This document shows positions 23,620-34,563 of a stretch of 64,000 bases of DNA, piece after piece. Source of the DNA: Eutypella sp. D-1 (Eukaryota; Ascomycota; Sordariomycetes; Xylariales; Diatrypaceae); contig JAJTTP010000008.1 in assembly GCA_023313575.1 (NCBI GenBank), positions 186,001 through 250,000 of the forward strand, in the 5' to 3' direction. The number at the start of each line of letters is the position of its first letter. The first letter of the stretch is position 1. Under the pieces are notes generated by a model. That model ran no database searches. It had not been told where the DNA came from and saw nothing but the letters and a program-made list of their open reading frames with translations. The translations under genes and the position numbers were made by a program.

Positions 23620-25752
23620 TTACTTGCCTGCGGGTGGACCGTCCAGCGCAAGTTCGGACACGCCCTTCTCGAGGGCATCCTTCTTCACACCGCCCTCGAC
23701 GGTTTCCGTCTTACTTTCCTGCTTCTTCTGCTCCTTCTTGCGCTGCTTGGCCGCCTTCTTAGCAGCAGCCTTCTCGGCCTCGAGTTGCTTCTGTTTGCGC
23801 AGTTCCTCGCCGCCGAACATGTCACGCCACTCATCGATCTTGGCCTGCGGGATGACGGAGAAGAGCAGCTCCGCCTTGCCGATGGCATGCCCTGGTTTGA
23901 TTGAATCGGCTGTCCAGGTTGAAGGGATGGAAACCTTGTTCTCAACGCCGAGCTGTCGGAAGATTCCTTCGGAGGTTGCGGGCATGTACGGCGACAGTAC
24001 ATTAGCGAGGAGATGGAGGGTGTTCAGGCCGGTTCCTATGACTGCCGAACATCGCGCCGGGTCATCGGCCAACAGTTGGTTGCTAAGAGTGTTGTCCTGT
24101 AGGAGTTTGTTTGCGCGTGCCGAAATGGCAAGTACGGTTGCCAAGCCAGCACGTAGTTTGCTGTCCTCAAGATTGGAGATATACGTTTGTAGCAGTTCGT
24201 TTATCTCGTCCCTGAATGCTTTCAGCGCACCAGCCGGGTCGTCGTAGGCAGTGTAGTCGGGGACAACGCTGTCTAATTTAGCGTTACAGAACTTGACAAC
24301 TCTCTGGCTGAAATTTCCCAGGTTCTTCAACAGATCGTTGTTGTTTGCGTCGATGAACTCCTGCCATCTGAACTCGGAGTCTCCTGTTTCGGGCCGTCTC
24401 GAAAGGAGATAGTATCTCCAAATGTCAGCATCGATACCCGTTTCCTTTGCACTGCTGCCGAAAACGCCGACATTCCGTGATTTACTGAACTTTCCGCCTT
24501 CGTAGTTAAGATACTCCGTCGTCGAAAGTCTGTGAACCTTGGTCCACTTCTCCTTGGTACCTAGTTGGGAAGCCGGGAATATGATGGTATGGAACCTTTA
24601 ACAAGCAAGATATGTCAGCGGCCGATTGGTTGGTGGTAAGTGTTAAAAATGCAAGCGGCTTGATCACTTACGGTACGTTGTCCTTGCCCATGAACTGGTA
24701 GAGTGAGACATTCTCGGGATTCTTCCACCACTGTTCCCACTTCGTACCGCTCAAGTCATCCTTGTCGGTATATGATTTGGTAATGGAGACATAGCCAATG
24801 CAGGCGTCAAACCACACATAAAAGACCTTGTTCTCATATGCAGCATCGTCAAGGCCTTCTAGACCCTTGGGAATCGGCACTCCCCACCGGAGGTCGCGTG
24901 TGATGCCGCGAGGCTGTAAGCCTTTCTCGATCCAGGATTTGGTGATGGCGATGCAGTTTGCACTCCACTCTGCGCTAGCACCAGTGAACCAATTCACCAT
25001 CTCGTCCTGGAGGGAATCTAGACGCAGGTAGAGGTGCTTCGTCGGTCGTCGCTCGGGTGTGGCACCATCGAGTTTGCAACGGGGGTTGATCAACCATCCA
25101 GTAGAGCGTTCTCCGGTCTCTTGCTTTGCTCCGGTCTCCTCAGGCTCGAGGGGGTCTAGCAAACTACCACAGCGGTCACACTGGTCACCACGCGCACCGG
25201 GATCATGACACAAACTACATTCTCCCTCAACGAAACGGTCTGCCAGGAATGATTGATGTGCAGGGCAGTAGGGTTGTATGGTCTCGCGCTCCTCTATGTA
25301 TCCGTTACGCCAAAGGTCGGAGAAGATCTTCTGTACGATCTCGGTTTGTTGTGGTGTAGGAGTACGACCGAAGATGTCGAACTCGATTCGGAACCTGACA
25401 AAGTCATCGTTTGTTGGCATCTTTCCTTTTCTTTGGGTATATTGTGTGTGTATATTGTGTGTGTGTCTCACCAGTCATATATCTCCTTGTGAATGGCATG
25501 GTACTTGGCGCAAAGAGTGGCAGGGTCAACGCCCTCCTCCAAAGCTTTCGTTTCACTAGCGGTACCAAACTCATCGGAACCGCAAACATAGATCGTGCGC
25601 AGTCCTCGACCTCTGCAGAAACGGGCGAAAACATCTGCAGAAAGGACGCTTCCTATGATGTTGCCGAGGTGGGGTACATTGTTGACATACGGCAAAGCGC
25701 TGGTAATAAGAATATTCCGACTGTCCGGAGAAGGGAGAACTGGTTCCGTCAT
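23620..25752 (-). CDS. Methionyl-tRNA synthetase, cytosolic
   Basis: Charges methionine onto initiator and elongator tRNA. Exons: 25752-25472, 25394-24672 and 24595-23620, giving 659 aa; both introns (77 and 76 nt) have good splice sites. Class I signatures: HLGN (28-31), the HIGH equivalent, and KFSKS (370-374), the KMSKS equivalent. Other landmarks are [38 protein letters not shown], and a Cys-rich zinc knuckle (CPAHQ, CSLC, CDRC) in the connective peptide near 145-180. The anticodon-binding helical domain follows ([10 protein letters not shown]). The C-terminus is a Lys/Ala/Glu-rich basic helix (about 595-650) without an Arc1-like domain. There is no mitochondrial presequence. The first intron contains (TG)n. 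A run of 15 G (25805-25819, C tract on the sense strand) sits 53-67 bp upstream of the ATG. Confidence 0.96.
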
Positions 25753-25804
25753 TTCTTTTCTTTTTTCTTTCTGAGTGAGTGATTGTTTTCTGATGATTTG
25801 TTAT

Positions 25805-25819
25805 GGGGGGGGGGGGGGG
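25805..25819 (+). repeat. G15 homopolymer upstream of MetRS
   Basis: Fifteen consecutive G on the plus strand, 53 bp upstream of the minus-strand MetRS ATG, so a C tract in its leader or core promoter. The exact length may be unreliable in the assembly. Confidence 0.9.
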
Positions 25820-26794
25820 TATTGGGGTTATTGGGGTTATGAAAGGTAAGGGAATGTAAGGGAATGTGAGTTGAAGTTATCTAAGTAATCAAAGAAGAAG
25901 TACAGACGGGAAGGAATGTGTCAGTATAGATGGAACTTTTGCCTTGGGGCAAGCCAAAAGTTATGAGTAACAGCCCCGCCAAAAAAAGTAAGCAAGGGCT
26001 GGCCGATTCCGCGGGGTAGAGAGACCGGGAGTACCTAGGTACGTACCTAAGTACACTAGAATGTCATCTTATCTTATCATTGCTCTAAGTAAGTAACTTC
26101 GTACACACCTATGCAGTAGCTTTATGGAAGCTTCTATTGGTTGGTCCATCCAAGTGCTTTCTTAATTCTCGACAGTAATACGGGATAAGGTATTAGGTAG
26201 TACTTCCTTTATACTGAATAGAACCCTATATGTACTTGATGGCTTCAGGAATGTTTGCAAACTTCAAGATATATATAACTTGGGTAAAGTACCATCCGAA
26301 TGTGACTACTTTAGGTATGGTAAAACAGATTGCCTTTCCAAGGTTATACATAGGTATGGTATACAATCACATACTGGCAGACGGACAGTCAAAGACCGAA
26401 TTACACCAACAGCCTCGGAGAACACTCCAGTTGTATACAGTCACAAGAGCCACAAACAGGCAAAAAGAATCACCAACGAAGGTAGTGCAGTCGGCTATCT
26501 AAACCAATAGTATTATTCTCTCCTTGACCGTTTCATTGGCCCTTATTGGGGGCCCTATGTCTCTACGTCTCTTTAGACATACGATATGAGGCTTGTCCTG
26601 CTCTAGCCATTGTTTACCACGATTTTCATCCCAACTGTAGTCGGTGAAATCTGCACCCGATCAACAAACATACACTCAGTCGCGGTAGGACCAATTATCC
26701 TTTGATACATGACCAGTTGTTTGTTCAAGTCTGGCTGAAATATACCTGGCTGTAACATGATGCAGCTGTGTACCTAGGTATGTATTAACCCAGG

Positions 26795-26802
26795 TATAAA
26801 AG
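26795..26802 (+). promoter_or_regulatory. TATA box of the 208-aa orphan
   Basis: TATAAAAG, 126 bp upstream of the ATG at 26921. Its position argues against translation starting further upstream, because transcription should begin about 25-60 bp after this box. Confidence 0.55.
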
Positions 26803-26920
26803 GCGATTGCCGCTTCCTCGATCTTTAAGCCTCCTTGTTCTTTTCTTTCTTTTCATTCTTTTCATAGCCACTTTCCCATTTGACTACAAGGGTTTCGGCA
26901 TACATATTGAAACCAACCAA

Positions 26921-27610
26921 ATGGCTTCAGGATCTGGGCTAAACTATGTTAATCACCAAATTAAGCAACTCGCACAAGATTATCGAAGTGACCATGACCC
27001 TGATTTACCTTACTACACCCAACAGTTTATAGATATCATGGCCGGCTTGTCAGAACCGGAAAGGGAAAATGGTATGAGGAACCTTTTCATGGCGGGTTGT
27101 ACTCTTCTAGACCAGAACGAGCTTCGGAAGCACGTTCGCCTCATAGTTGCATTACAGCCCGTTTGTGATGCGCGGCTTGGAGACTCATGGTTTCGGATGA
27201 CAGCAACGGCAGTCATTCTGAAAATTCCTGGTAAGTTATCCAGCTTGATACAAATAGTTATAGTTACATATTATCAATATGCTGACCGTACAGACAAAAT
27301 ACGACAAGGGATCCCACAAATCAAGGTCACCCAGATTTCCATAAACCTTTTAAGTATCAGCGCCACCTTATGGGAGAACAACTTGGTCAATGATGACGCT
27401 CTGTTCGTTCAGGCCATGCGCTATATCTTTGAAGAAACCCACTCGCCGGAAGAAATGAAGTCTTGTATACTCCCCATCGCTGAACATTGGGTACGCGTGG
27501 CTCACCAAGAGATCGAGGAAAGGATTGAGGGAGAATATGAAAAGGAGCCGACCCATGGGAGGTCATATGCGTGTAACGAAGCCGTCACCGCTGGTCTTGA
27601 TTTTAGATAA
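26921..27610 (+). CDS. Hypothetical protein, about 208 aa, one in-frame intron
   Basis: Exons 26921-27230 and 27294-27610 give 208 aa. The intron (63 nt) has GTAAGT, a GCTGAC branch-like site and CAG. It is a multiple of three and free of stop codons, so retention would insert 21 hydrophobic residues. The start at MASGSGLNYVNHQIKQLAQ is chosen because the TATA box is 126 bp upstream; the frame stays open further upstream but offers only a TTG near 26807. The product looks soluble and mostly helical, with an acidic C-terminus. No domain recognised. It stands next to other orphans in an AT-richer stretch. Function unknown. Confidence 0.6.
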   Translation: MASGSGLNYVNHQIKQLAQDYRSDHDPDLPYYTQQFIDIMAGLSEPERENGMRNLFMAGCTLLDQNELRKHVRLIVALQPVCDARLGDSWFRMTATAVILKIPGKLSSLIQIVIVTYYQYADRTDKIRQGIPQIKVTQISINLLSISATLWENNLVNDDALFVQAMRYIFEETHSPEEMKSCILPIAEHWVRVAHQEIEERIEGEYEKEPTHGRSYACNEAVTAGLDFR

Positions 27611-29047
27611 CAAAGGGCGTAGAAGGGTAAATACTTAGATTGATCGCTGGCTAGCTAAAAGAGAGACTATCTAGATGGGAGTGATCCCATACCCTTTATA
27701 TAGAAAAGAGAGGGCAAAAGAATAAAGGAGGGCATTGCCAAGCAAGGGTCTTGGCAATACCTATCACCACGTGACCTATATCAGTGGATTCCTATCCTGG
27801 AATGAGTGGTTTGTAACAATGCGGTTGAATATAAAGGTGGCAGGAGGTATCGTGGGCATGAGGTGCTCAACGAGTATCGATGGCGTCATTGGAAACGGTA
27901 CTTCTCAAACTGCGTCCAGGTATGTTGGAATAATAGTGGCGAGAAGGAGCAGCGTAAGGCCTTGATGAATGTTGTCAGGAGTATGAGGGACGTCCACCAG
28001 GCCGGCATTTTTTCCTCTGTGGAGGCCACGCATTCCACTCAGGCATAATGTCTGCGTAGAGGCATGGTGACCGGCGAAATTACACCCTGCTGTTAGTTCG
28101 CAGGGTGTAGAGATCTTGGAATGGACAGGGAAAGTGCACGTTCAATTTAACTTCTTAGTTCGCGCTCCGTTTGCGGGCTTAATCTCTCTTTTCTCCATCC
28201 CTCTAGGGACAGAATCCCAATGTTTTTCGAATCCTATGCCGGTTCTTGTAGTCTGTTGAGAAGATATTCCTACCCGCTTAGAGACTAAATGTTTGCAGGG
28301 GAATTAATATTGAAGTTTAGATGGACCATAAAGTCAAATACACAGTTTAGGCTCTGGTCCTACGTATCGTTTGAATGGAAATGTAAACCATATGCCTTTA
28401 ATGGTTTCCATGCTTCATAAACTGCATCGGATAAGACTTGAAGCAATTTGAATGAAAAAGCACGTGGTTTGACTAAGATGGGGTTACATCAAATTAATTG
28501 GTAAACTTCTTTGTTCAAGGACACAAAGGGATTACAACGGGTTTGTTGAATATCCTTAATTATTTAGCACGCGTACGCCAGGGGGGACAGGAAAGAAAGA
28601 GCTGCATGTTCCATACTGGGTAATGAACAACTTTTCAGTATCAAGAACTACATGAAACAAGTCACATTGATCCCCTTGAAATTATCGTAGCTAAACGGTA
28701 AGGTGTTCATATGATTGTGAACAGCTTACCGAAAAAATTGTAGTGACGCATTATAAATAGACTCCTCTGACAGTGACGGTTTTGGAAATAGTCACAACAA
28801 CACACAGTATAACATAGACACTCATCAGTAAAACACTACCGTCCTAACATTCGGACATAAACCTTCGACCATATAATACACACATAATTATACTACAACA
28901 TTACCCTATCCTGGGTCATCGAGCTTATTTTGCATACTCACCACACAACAATAACAAGCAGATCAACTGAATAGCTTCCATTGAGAATTAAATCTACGAA
29001 CGCAAAAGGAACCCCTAGCTGCATCTCTTTCTTCAACCAAATTAACA
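27611..29047. other. Spacer with a possible gene relic
   Basis: No supported gene. An open frame at 27806-28048 lacks an ATG but encodes a basic, Trp/Arg-rich, protein-like text, so it could be a relic or an unrecognised exon. The rest is AT-rich with nothing recognisable until the TATA box at 28752. Confidence 0.4.
28752..28760 (+). promoter_or_regulatory. Possible TATA box of the 104-aa orphan
   Basis: TATAAATAG, 296 bp upstream of the ATG at 29048. The distance implies a leader of roughly 250 nt. Confidence 0.35.
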
Positions 29048-29362
29048 ATGTCTGGAAGCGGAAAGTACCAGGGCGGACACGGTGGTGCTGGCAGAGACCT
29101 CCCACCGATAAACGAGATTGACAGTTGTTCCAGAGCAGGCCCTTCGCGGATCCGCTATAACGAGAATGAACTTCCAAAGATGTGCTCCAGGAAGCCACCT
29201 ATCGGGCCAAAGAAATCGGAGGAGAATAAACCGAAGGCGCTGGAGCCACCCACGAATGTTGGACCACCCACGGAGTTGGAGCCGCCCACGGAGCCACCCA
29301 CGGAGCCACCCACGGAACCACCCACGAAGCCCAACTCTTCAACTACGACGAAGGAGGGCTAA
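29048..29362 (+). CDS. Small Pro/Thr-repeat hypothetical protein, 104 aa
   Basis: ATG-started frame in a good context (AACAATG). The N-terminal half is polar and Gly/Lys/Arg-rich. Residues about 67-97 are short repeats of EPPT/PPTE type, encoded by tandem 12-bp units with the core CCACCCACGGAG. No signal peptide or membrane span, so it is probably an intrinsically disordered cytoplasmic or nuclear protein, if expressed. The imperfect repeat keeps the frame, which mildly supports coding. Function unknown; a chance frame is possible. Confidence 0.4.
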   Translation: MSGSGKYQGGHGGAGRDLPPINEIDSCSRAGPSRIRYNENELPKMCSRKPPIGPKKSEENKPKALEPPTNVGPPTELEPPTEPPTEPPTEPPTKPNSSTTTKEG

Positions 29363-30271
29363 GGAGGGCTAGGAGAGCCAGCAAGTAGATTCATTCCCCC
29401 GTAGCAATGCTTGTGTGAGGAAGGAAAAGTAGAAAGAAAAATAGAAGTGATCTAATAGAAGCCATTCAAGATTTATTCTGAACATTTTAGTAAGTAAACT
29501 ACACCAAGTGATGGGGATGCGAAATGAATGTGGGACAGGCTCGAGCCACAACCGATAGGATATGCCCATAATTGAACCAAACAACTCCCTTGATACGTGT
29601 GGATGGTTCCCCTGGGCTTTTCTATGACTTCAAAGCACTCTGAATAGCTGCTAAGGAAGACTATTATTGCTAGTGCTAGTTACATTACGCATATACACTA
29701 TCGCTTATATCTTACGTTACGAGATCGAGAATACCACCGCAGCTTCTCGTAGGTGAATGCAGAGATAGAAATATATCTAAATGTTTGAAGCCTAATTATA
29801 AAGAAAAGCATATCATCTTCGGGTCACATACGTGGAAATTGGCCAATAGCCGCGTATGTTACGGATAGGGGTAAATAGGGGTTAGACTGCCCCACACCTT
29901 GTATCACTATGAGAATTGCCGAAGTCTCAGCCCTAATGAGCCCTATTTGGTACGAAATGTAGCGCTGGTAATGAATTGCATGAATATTAAAAATGATGCT
30001 TTGCCGCTTACTGCAGTCCAGTTGCACGGCGGCCCATGGGCTAAATGACACCGAGCGAGAGTCAAATGTATATACTGAGAAAAGCATGGGAATCGAGATA
30101 GTATGTAACTAGACTTTATGGCCTTATTTATGTATATACAAGTCTAAACAATTGATATTGACAAGAAGGGGATATGTTGGGATGCGGGATTGAATAGTCA
30201 CTGAAATCCCTTCAAGTCCGAGCCGCAACAAAAATCATCCCAACTGCTTCGCGTAGTCGGTCATTCGTCTC
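29363..30271. other. Spacer with dispersed repeat copy B
   Basis: No gene supported. Contains the repeat at 29857-29897. The right part is the 3' flank of the GH16 gene. Confidence 0.45.
29857..29897 (-). repeat. Dispersed repeat, copy B (transposon-end-like)
   Basis: On the minus strand it reads GTGTGGGGCAGTCTAA, then CCCCTATTTACCCCTATCCG, then TAACA. It closely matches copy C at 40442-40480 in the opposite orientation and copy A at 8552-8594. It is consistent with a DNA-transposon terminus or MITE fragment; no intact element was found. Confidence 0.5.
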
Positions 30272-31332
30272 TTATAGCGAGTTGATCTCAATCCACTGGA
30301 TCTGCAGTTCTGCGCTGCCCCCGACAGCCACTGTAACAATTCATGTTAGCATTATTCCTTATTATTTAGAACATATCACTAGGGAAATAGAAGACCCCGC
30401 TTTGTAGTTAAGATATCCAACGTCTGTGGGGCTTATATAAGGGAGTGGTGGCCAACTTACTCTCGCCAGTCCATGAGCCACCATCGCTCCAGGAGTTGAA
30501 GATAAGAATCGAAGGGTCAACGGGCGCCTGGAACTGGATAGAGGCGACGTGCTCTCCATCCACGTACCAGTCAGACGATCCCGGGGTCCAGACCAGTTCG
30601 TGCTCCTGCCAGGTGTTCCAGGGGGTCTTGAGCGCGACCTCGCCTATAAAGATGATTAGTAATCTTTCACCAATGAGTGTATTTTCTATGAGCCGATGGC
30701 TACTTACGCGTCGCGTCAGGGTTGCTCGTGTCCGTCTCAGGATCGTATCCCGGCTGGTTGGTGTAGTGGACGACGTTGTTCTGGTCCTTCGTGAGGATCT
30801 CCAAGTCGGCCTCCTGGACCTTCTGCCCCTCCGGAAGCAGGTAGGTGAACATGGCCGTGCAGGCTCCGGCGTCGCCGATGGTCCTGGCGTACATCTTCAT
30901 GGAGACGTACTGGTAATCCTGGCGTATGGAGTCGAACTCGGCCACGGACTGGAAGTCTTCGTGACGAACGGTTCGCAGGGTCAGGAAGGTGCTGGATTCC
31001 GCATTTTCGTCGTTATTGGCCTGAATGTAGACGTTGTTCAAGCTGTTGGTCATGTGAACGGGCGCCTTATCGGTGACGGGCTTGTCCCAGCTCATGATGG
31101 CCCAAGTATCCGTCCACTCGGCGCTACTGAAGTAGGCGTGCGTGGCCGGGGCATTTTGGGCCTGGTCGAAGTTATCGATGGGGTCGGGAACGTGGGGCGA
31201 ATCTAAGTTCCTGAAGTCGAAGAACAGACGGCCTTCGAACGCGGACGTCGAAGCTCGGGGGGCCTTGGATTGGCCCGCGGCAGCAGATGCCGTGGCCGAG
31301 AGAAGGAGGCTTAGAATGAATGACTGCTGCAT
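30272..31332 (-). CDS. Secreted GH16-type glycoside hydrolase
   Basis: Exons 31332-30708, 30643-30461 and 30330-30272 give 288 aa; introns are 64 and 130 nt and all phases close. Residues 1-20 are a signal peptide (MQQSFILSLLLSATASAAAG). The body fits the GH16 beta-jellyroll. EADLE at 174-178 matches the catalytic ExDxE motif (nucleophile and acid/base Glu around Asp). WQEHELVWTPGSSDWYVDGE, SWSDGGSWTGE and AELQIQWIEIN match the conserved C-terminal strands. GH16 enzymes cut or transfer beta-1,3/1,4-glucans and related polymers; the exact substrate cannot be told from the sequence. Although the frame opens further upstream, the start is placed at the Met that begins the signal peptide. A TATA box lies about 103 bp upstream. 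Confidence 0.9.
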
Positions 31333-33822
31333 CTTGTTATTTGCTACTTTTAGGGAGGGAGTTAGAGTTAGGTTGGATACGATGATGATCTCTGGGGTAA
31401 TGAAAATCTTCACCCTGAGAGGGCCTACGTGGTCCTTTTATATAATGCCTACGAACGTATTGTACTTGATAATGGTTCATTCGGATCAGGAAGCTCGGAG
31501 AGTCAGCCTTAACAACCCACAGCTAGCAACAATCGTTCGGCCCAGACCGAGGCGTATTGTAGCTGTCTTGTCGAGACCGGGATTGCAAGACATACACCCC
31601 AGACTGTTATTAAGGTACGAACCCATTGATGGGATTCTGATTCGCACGCCTCCCGTCTGACACGGCCATCTCTGTTGGCGCGCCCTTATTTCTTCAAGCT
31701 GCCTGATCGGGGGAGACGATTCGCTCATGAATATGCATCTTAGAACATGCACATTTCCAACCCTAACAGGCGAACACCGCATATGTACAATCATCATCTG
31801 CACTTCGTCTCTGGATCGGCCGTCTTACTGACCTGCTACATGCGCTAGAGTAAAACATGGTGTGATGAATATCGTTGCTGCGGTGCCTTCTCGGATTCCG
31901 GTAGGTTGGAAAATCAGGTCCGGCTTTTGCGCTGCTCTGAGAAAGCCTCTTGGCGCGGAATCTGTACATTCACCGCATAGCCCTGTAAGATGACTACGAT
32001 GGCGTCCGGGTCGTATGGGGCCTGCCTAGAATAGAAACGCGCCCATCACAAATGCCAAGAATTGATTGTGAGGTGTTCTCGGTTTATTCCGCGATGCATA
32101 TAATCGTTAACACACGTGGAATCCTTACCCCCAACTTCATACATAGTAGTCGTTCCCAGCTGACAGGATCGATCTCAACGAGCCTCTGGTTTTGTCAGCT
32201 TGGTTTTCTCATGTAATTCAAGTTGATCAAGCCTATCCAATGTGGTGAGAATATAGTATATCATCTCAGCAGCCTAGCGCAAGGAACTTTTGAGTGTACA
32301 AAAAACACCTGATGCGGCCGCTATGATTGATCCTAAGGTCGCATTTAACATCGTATTAAGATTCACTCAGCAGGCGTAATAACGAACACGTTAGTACTAG
32401 CAAATAAGCGCCGTATTCCCTTCAGAGTGACCCGTTGGCCTGGATAGGGTGTGGTATAACCAAGTTTGTAATTATGTCATATAAACATTCACGGATAGTT
32501 ATAACCTTCACAGCCTGGACTACCTGAGTAGATTAGAGTAGGGTGCGGGCGGCGGGCGCGTCGGCCTATGCGGCCGCCGGGGCCGACCTTTAGTTACTTA
32601 ATTACCTGAGCCTTGCCCAGCAACCTAGTAAAGACAACGCAGCATCCTACTTCAGAAGGTAGAATATGCCCCCGGCCCCCCATTAAATGTTATATATCTG
32701 AATTTAGGTAGATCGCATTACCACAATTCTCGTATCTATAGGAGGCGATATAAATTATGTAGGAATTTATGACAGAGCTGAGACAATATCTGAATTCGAT
32801 TCAACGATGCTCGCAATGATTCGGACTCGAGAACGTTAATGTGTCAGTGTGTACTACTACTAGGTATGTAGCCTGGCTGCCTGGTTAGGAAACTTAGACT
32901 GCTATTAGCGTTCTTGCAACACACATGGGTCTCATCACCTTCCCAATATGGTAATGCAGCCCCAAAATTATCCATTTTCATTGGCTACCTTTGAGACGTA
33001 CTATCCCGATGATCCCTGATCTCGGATGATTATCTATGTAGGTAGATAGTAATTACATCCCTTCAAACGCGCCGAAGGTGTGTGTGGCCAACATATCATC
33101 TTCCAAACTTGCAAACTGGTAAATGTGGTATAAATAACAGCAACGTTACCAGTCCCTAGAGCGCGGCGGTTATATAGGTTTGAGTCAAAGAAGGCCCCAT
33201 TCAACGAAACGTATTATGTAAGTTGTACCTAAAATTTATTTATATTACTTTCCACTTCGCTTATAAAAACCTACAAGTTCTATCGTCCCGACAGCTTATC
33301 ATCGTGGTTTGGGTATCCCATCAACCCCTTTTCTGGCAATACAGGTAGAAAATAAGCTTTGCGAAGGTTTCTAAGCGCTAAACAGCTGCCATCAGTGCCA
33401 CACGTGTGGCGATAGTCACAATGAATTAGTGACTACAGGGGACACTTTAGGGCAACAGGAGCCATAAGGACGGACGCATACCCGACACATGGCTCTTATC
33501 ACTCACTACCCTGAGGGTTTAGAGGGAGAAAAACTGAGCATGTACTTGAAGTTGTTGGAGAATGAAGACTCTCTTTGATGAGCCAGGTTAATGATACCAA
33601 CGTGGCTTCCCTGTAGCTGGCCTCTACTGTTAGGCCGAAGATGAGAAACCAAAAGACGTAAGAGAGCGTCAAACAGGCCGCTGATTCTATGTATTAATTG
33701 CTAATTCGCTTTCCCTCAATGCCAAAAGCTATCCAGTAGCTTCATATCAATGCACAAATCTATATTCCGTCGCATTCCGTAACGCCTATGGCCCCAAGCT
33801 CTCGAGTTCCATACTTATCTTC
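31333..33822. other. Intergenic region, no gene seen
   Basis: The left end is the GH16 promoter. The remaining 2.3 kb is AT-rich with no open frame that looks like protein. A locally GC-rich patch (about 32545-32590) interrupts it. Scattered TAGGTA words are present. Confidence 0.5.
31435..31444 (-). promoter_or_regulatory. TATA box of the GH16 gene
   Basis: TATATAAAAG on the minus strand, about 103 bp upstream of the ATG at 31332. Confidence 0.55.
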
Positions 33823-34563
33823 TCAGAGGATGACTCTACTGATACGTTTCCAGGTACCTTCCTTCTTTGGTTGGACGATGTCCTTGAGTATGGTATCAAA
33901 GTCCTTTGGAGTGGAAGAGGTACCCTCAGCAGGCACCAAACCTTGGTCGCGATGCATATCGGTCCTGATGGGTACCAGCCTGCGCATGTGGGTAGCCATT
34001 GGGTTGGCGGGGCGTGGTAGTGGATTCGCCGGAGACCGCACAACCGGAGACAGGACATTTTGCATTTCGGAGATGCCATGGTTTGATCCCGTTGATGCTA
34101 TGGACTCGACGGTAGCTTTACGATGGGCAAGAGGATACTTATGGCTTAATCTGACGTTGGCGTAGCGCCCTCGAGAGATCTCGCCATGCTTAACGTAATT
34201 TGCGACGTGCGGGTGCTGCTGGTATGTTGCTGGCGAGGAAACGTAGTTTTCGGCGCCAAGTTCGGCCACACCTGGTGTTGCTGGGCTTGGTGGTGATGTG
34301 GTGCAAATATGAGGTGCGCCAACTGGGGGCAAACCGCCATCCAACTCGAAGCACTCGCTGGTCTCAGCGTCGTGCCCGGCCAGCGAGGGGGGGCTCCCTT
34401 CTAGCTCACATATGGCACTACCAGCAGTGCTATGGATAGACCGGGACTCAAGATCCCGCACGTGATCGGAGATCTGCGAATACTGGTAAGCATAAGGGTC
34501 GGCGAACAGCCAATCGTGACCGCCGCTCGCAGCGGTCAATTGGACAGAAGATCCTGATGACAT
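33823..34563 (-). CDS. Hypothetical protein, 246 aa, largely disordered
   Basis: Single ATG-initiated frame of 246 codons. Rich in Ser, Pro, Ala and His with few hydrophobic blocks. A Pro-rich middle (CTTSPPSPATPG) and a more structured C-terminal third (MATHMRRLVPIRTDMHRDQGLV, split in two by loops; KDFDTILKDIVQ) end in a short basic tail. No signal peptide or membrane span. No domain recognised. It lies alone between 2.5-kb and 1.5-kb spacers in the accessory-like stretch. Plausible gene; function unknown. Confidence 0.5.
   Translation of the reverse strand: MSSGSSVQLTAASGGHDWLFADPYAYQYSQISDHVRDLESRSIHSTAGSAICELEGSPPSLAGHDAETSECFELDGGLPPVGAPHICTTSPPSPATPGVAELGAENYVSSPATYQQHPHVANYVKHGEISRGRYANVRLSHKYPLAHRKATVESIASTGSNHGISEMQNVLSPVVRSPANPLPRPANPMATHMRRLVPIRTDMHRDQGLVPAEGTSSTPKDFDTILKDIVQPKKEGTWKRISRVIL

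Larger units (their letters stand above)
25753..26920. other. Divergent promoter region, MetRS / 208-aa orphan
   Basis: Contains the MetRS promoter with its G15 tract, TACCTAGGTACG words at 26033-26050 and 26770-26780, and a TATA box for the right gene. Short open frames at 26230-26510 overlap in two frames and look random. Confidence 0.5.

Noticed and set aside
26807..26920. Upstream extension of the 208-aa orphan resembling a signal peptide
   Set aside because: It begins at TTG, not ATG, and lies only a few bases after the TATA box, so it is probably leader or promoter.
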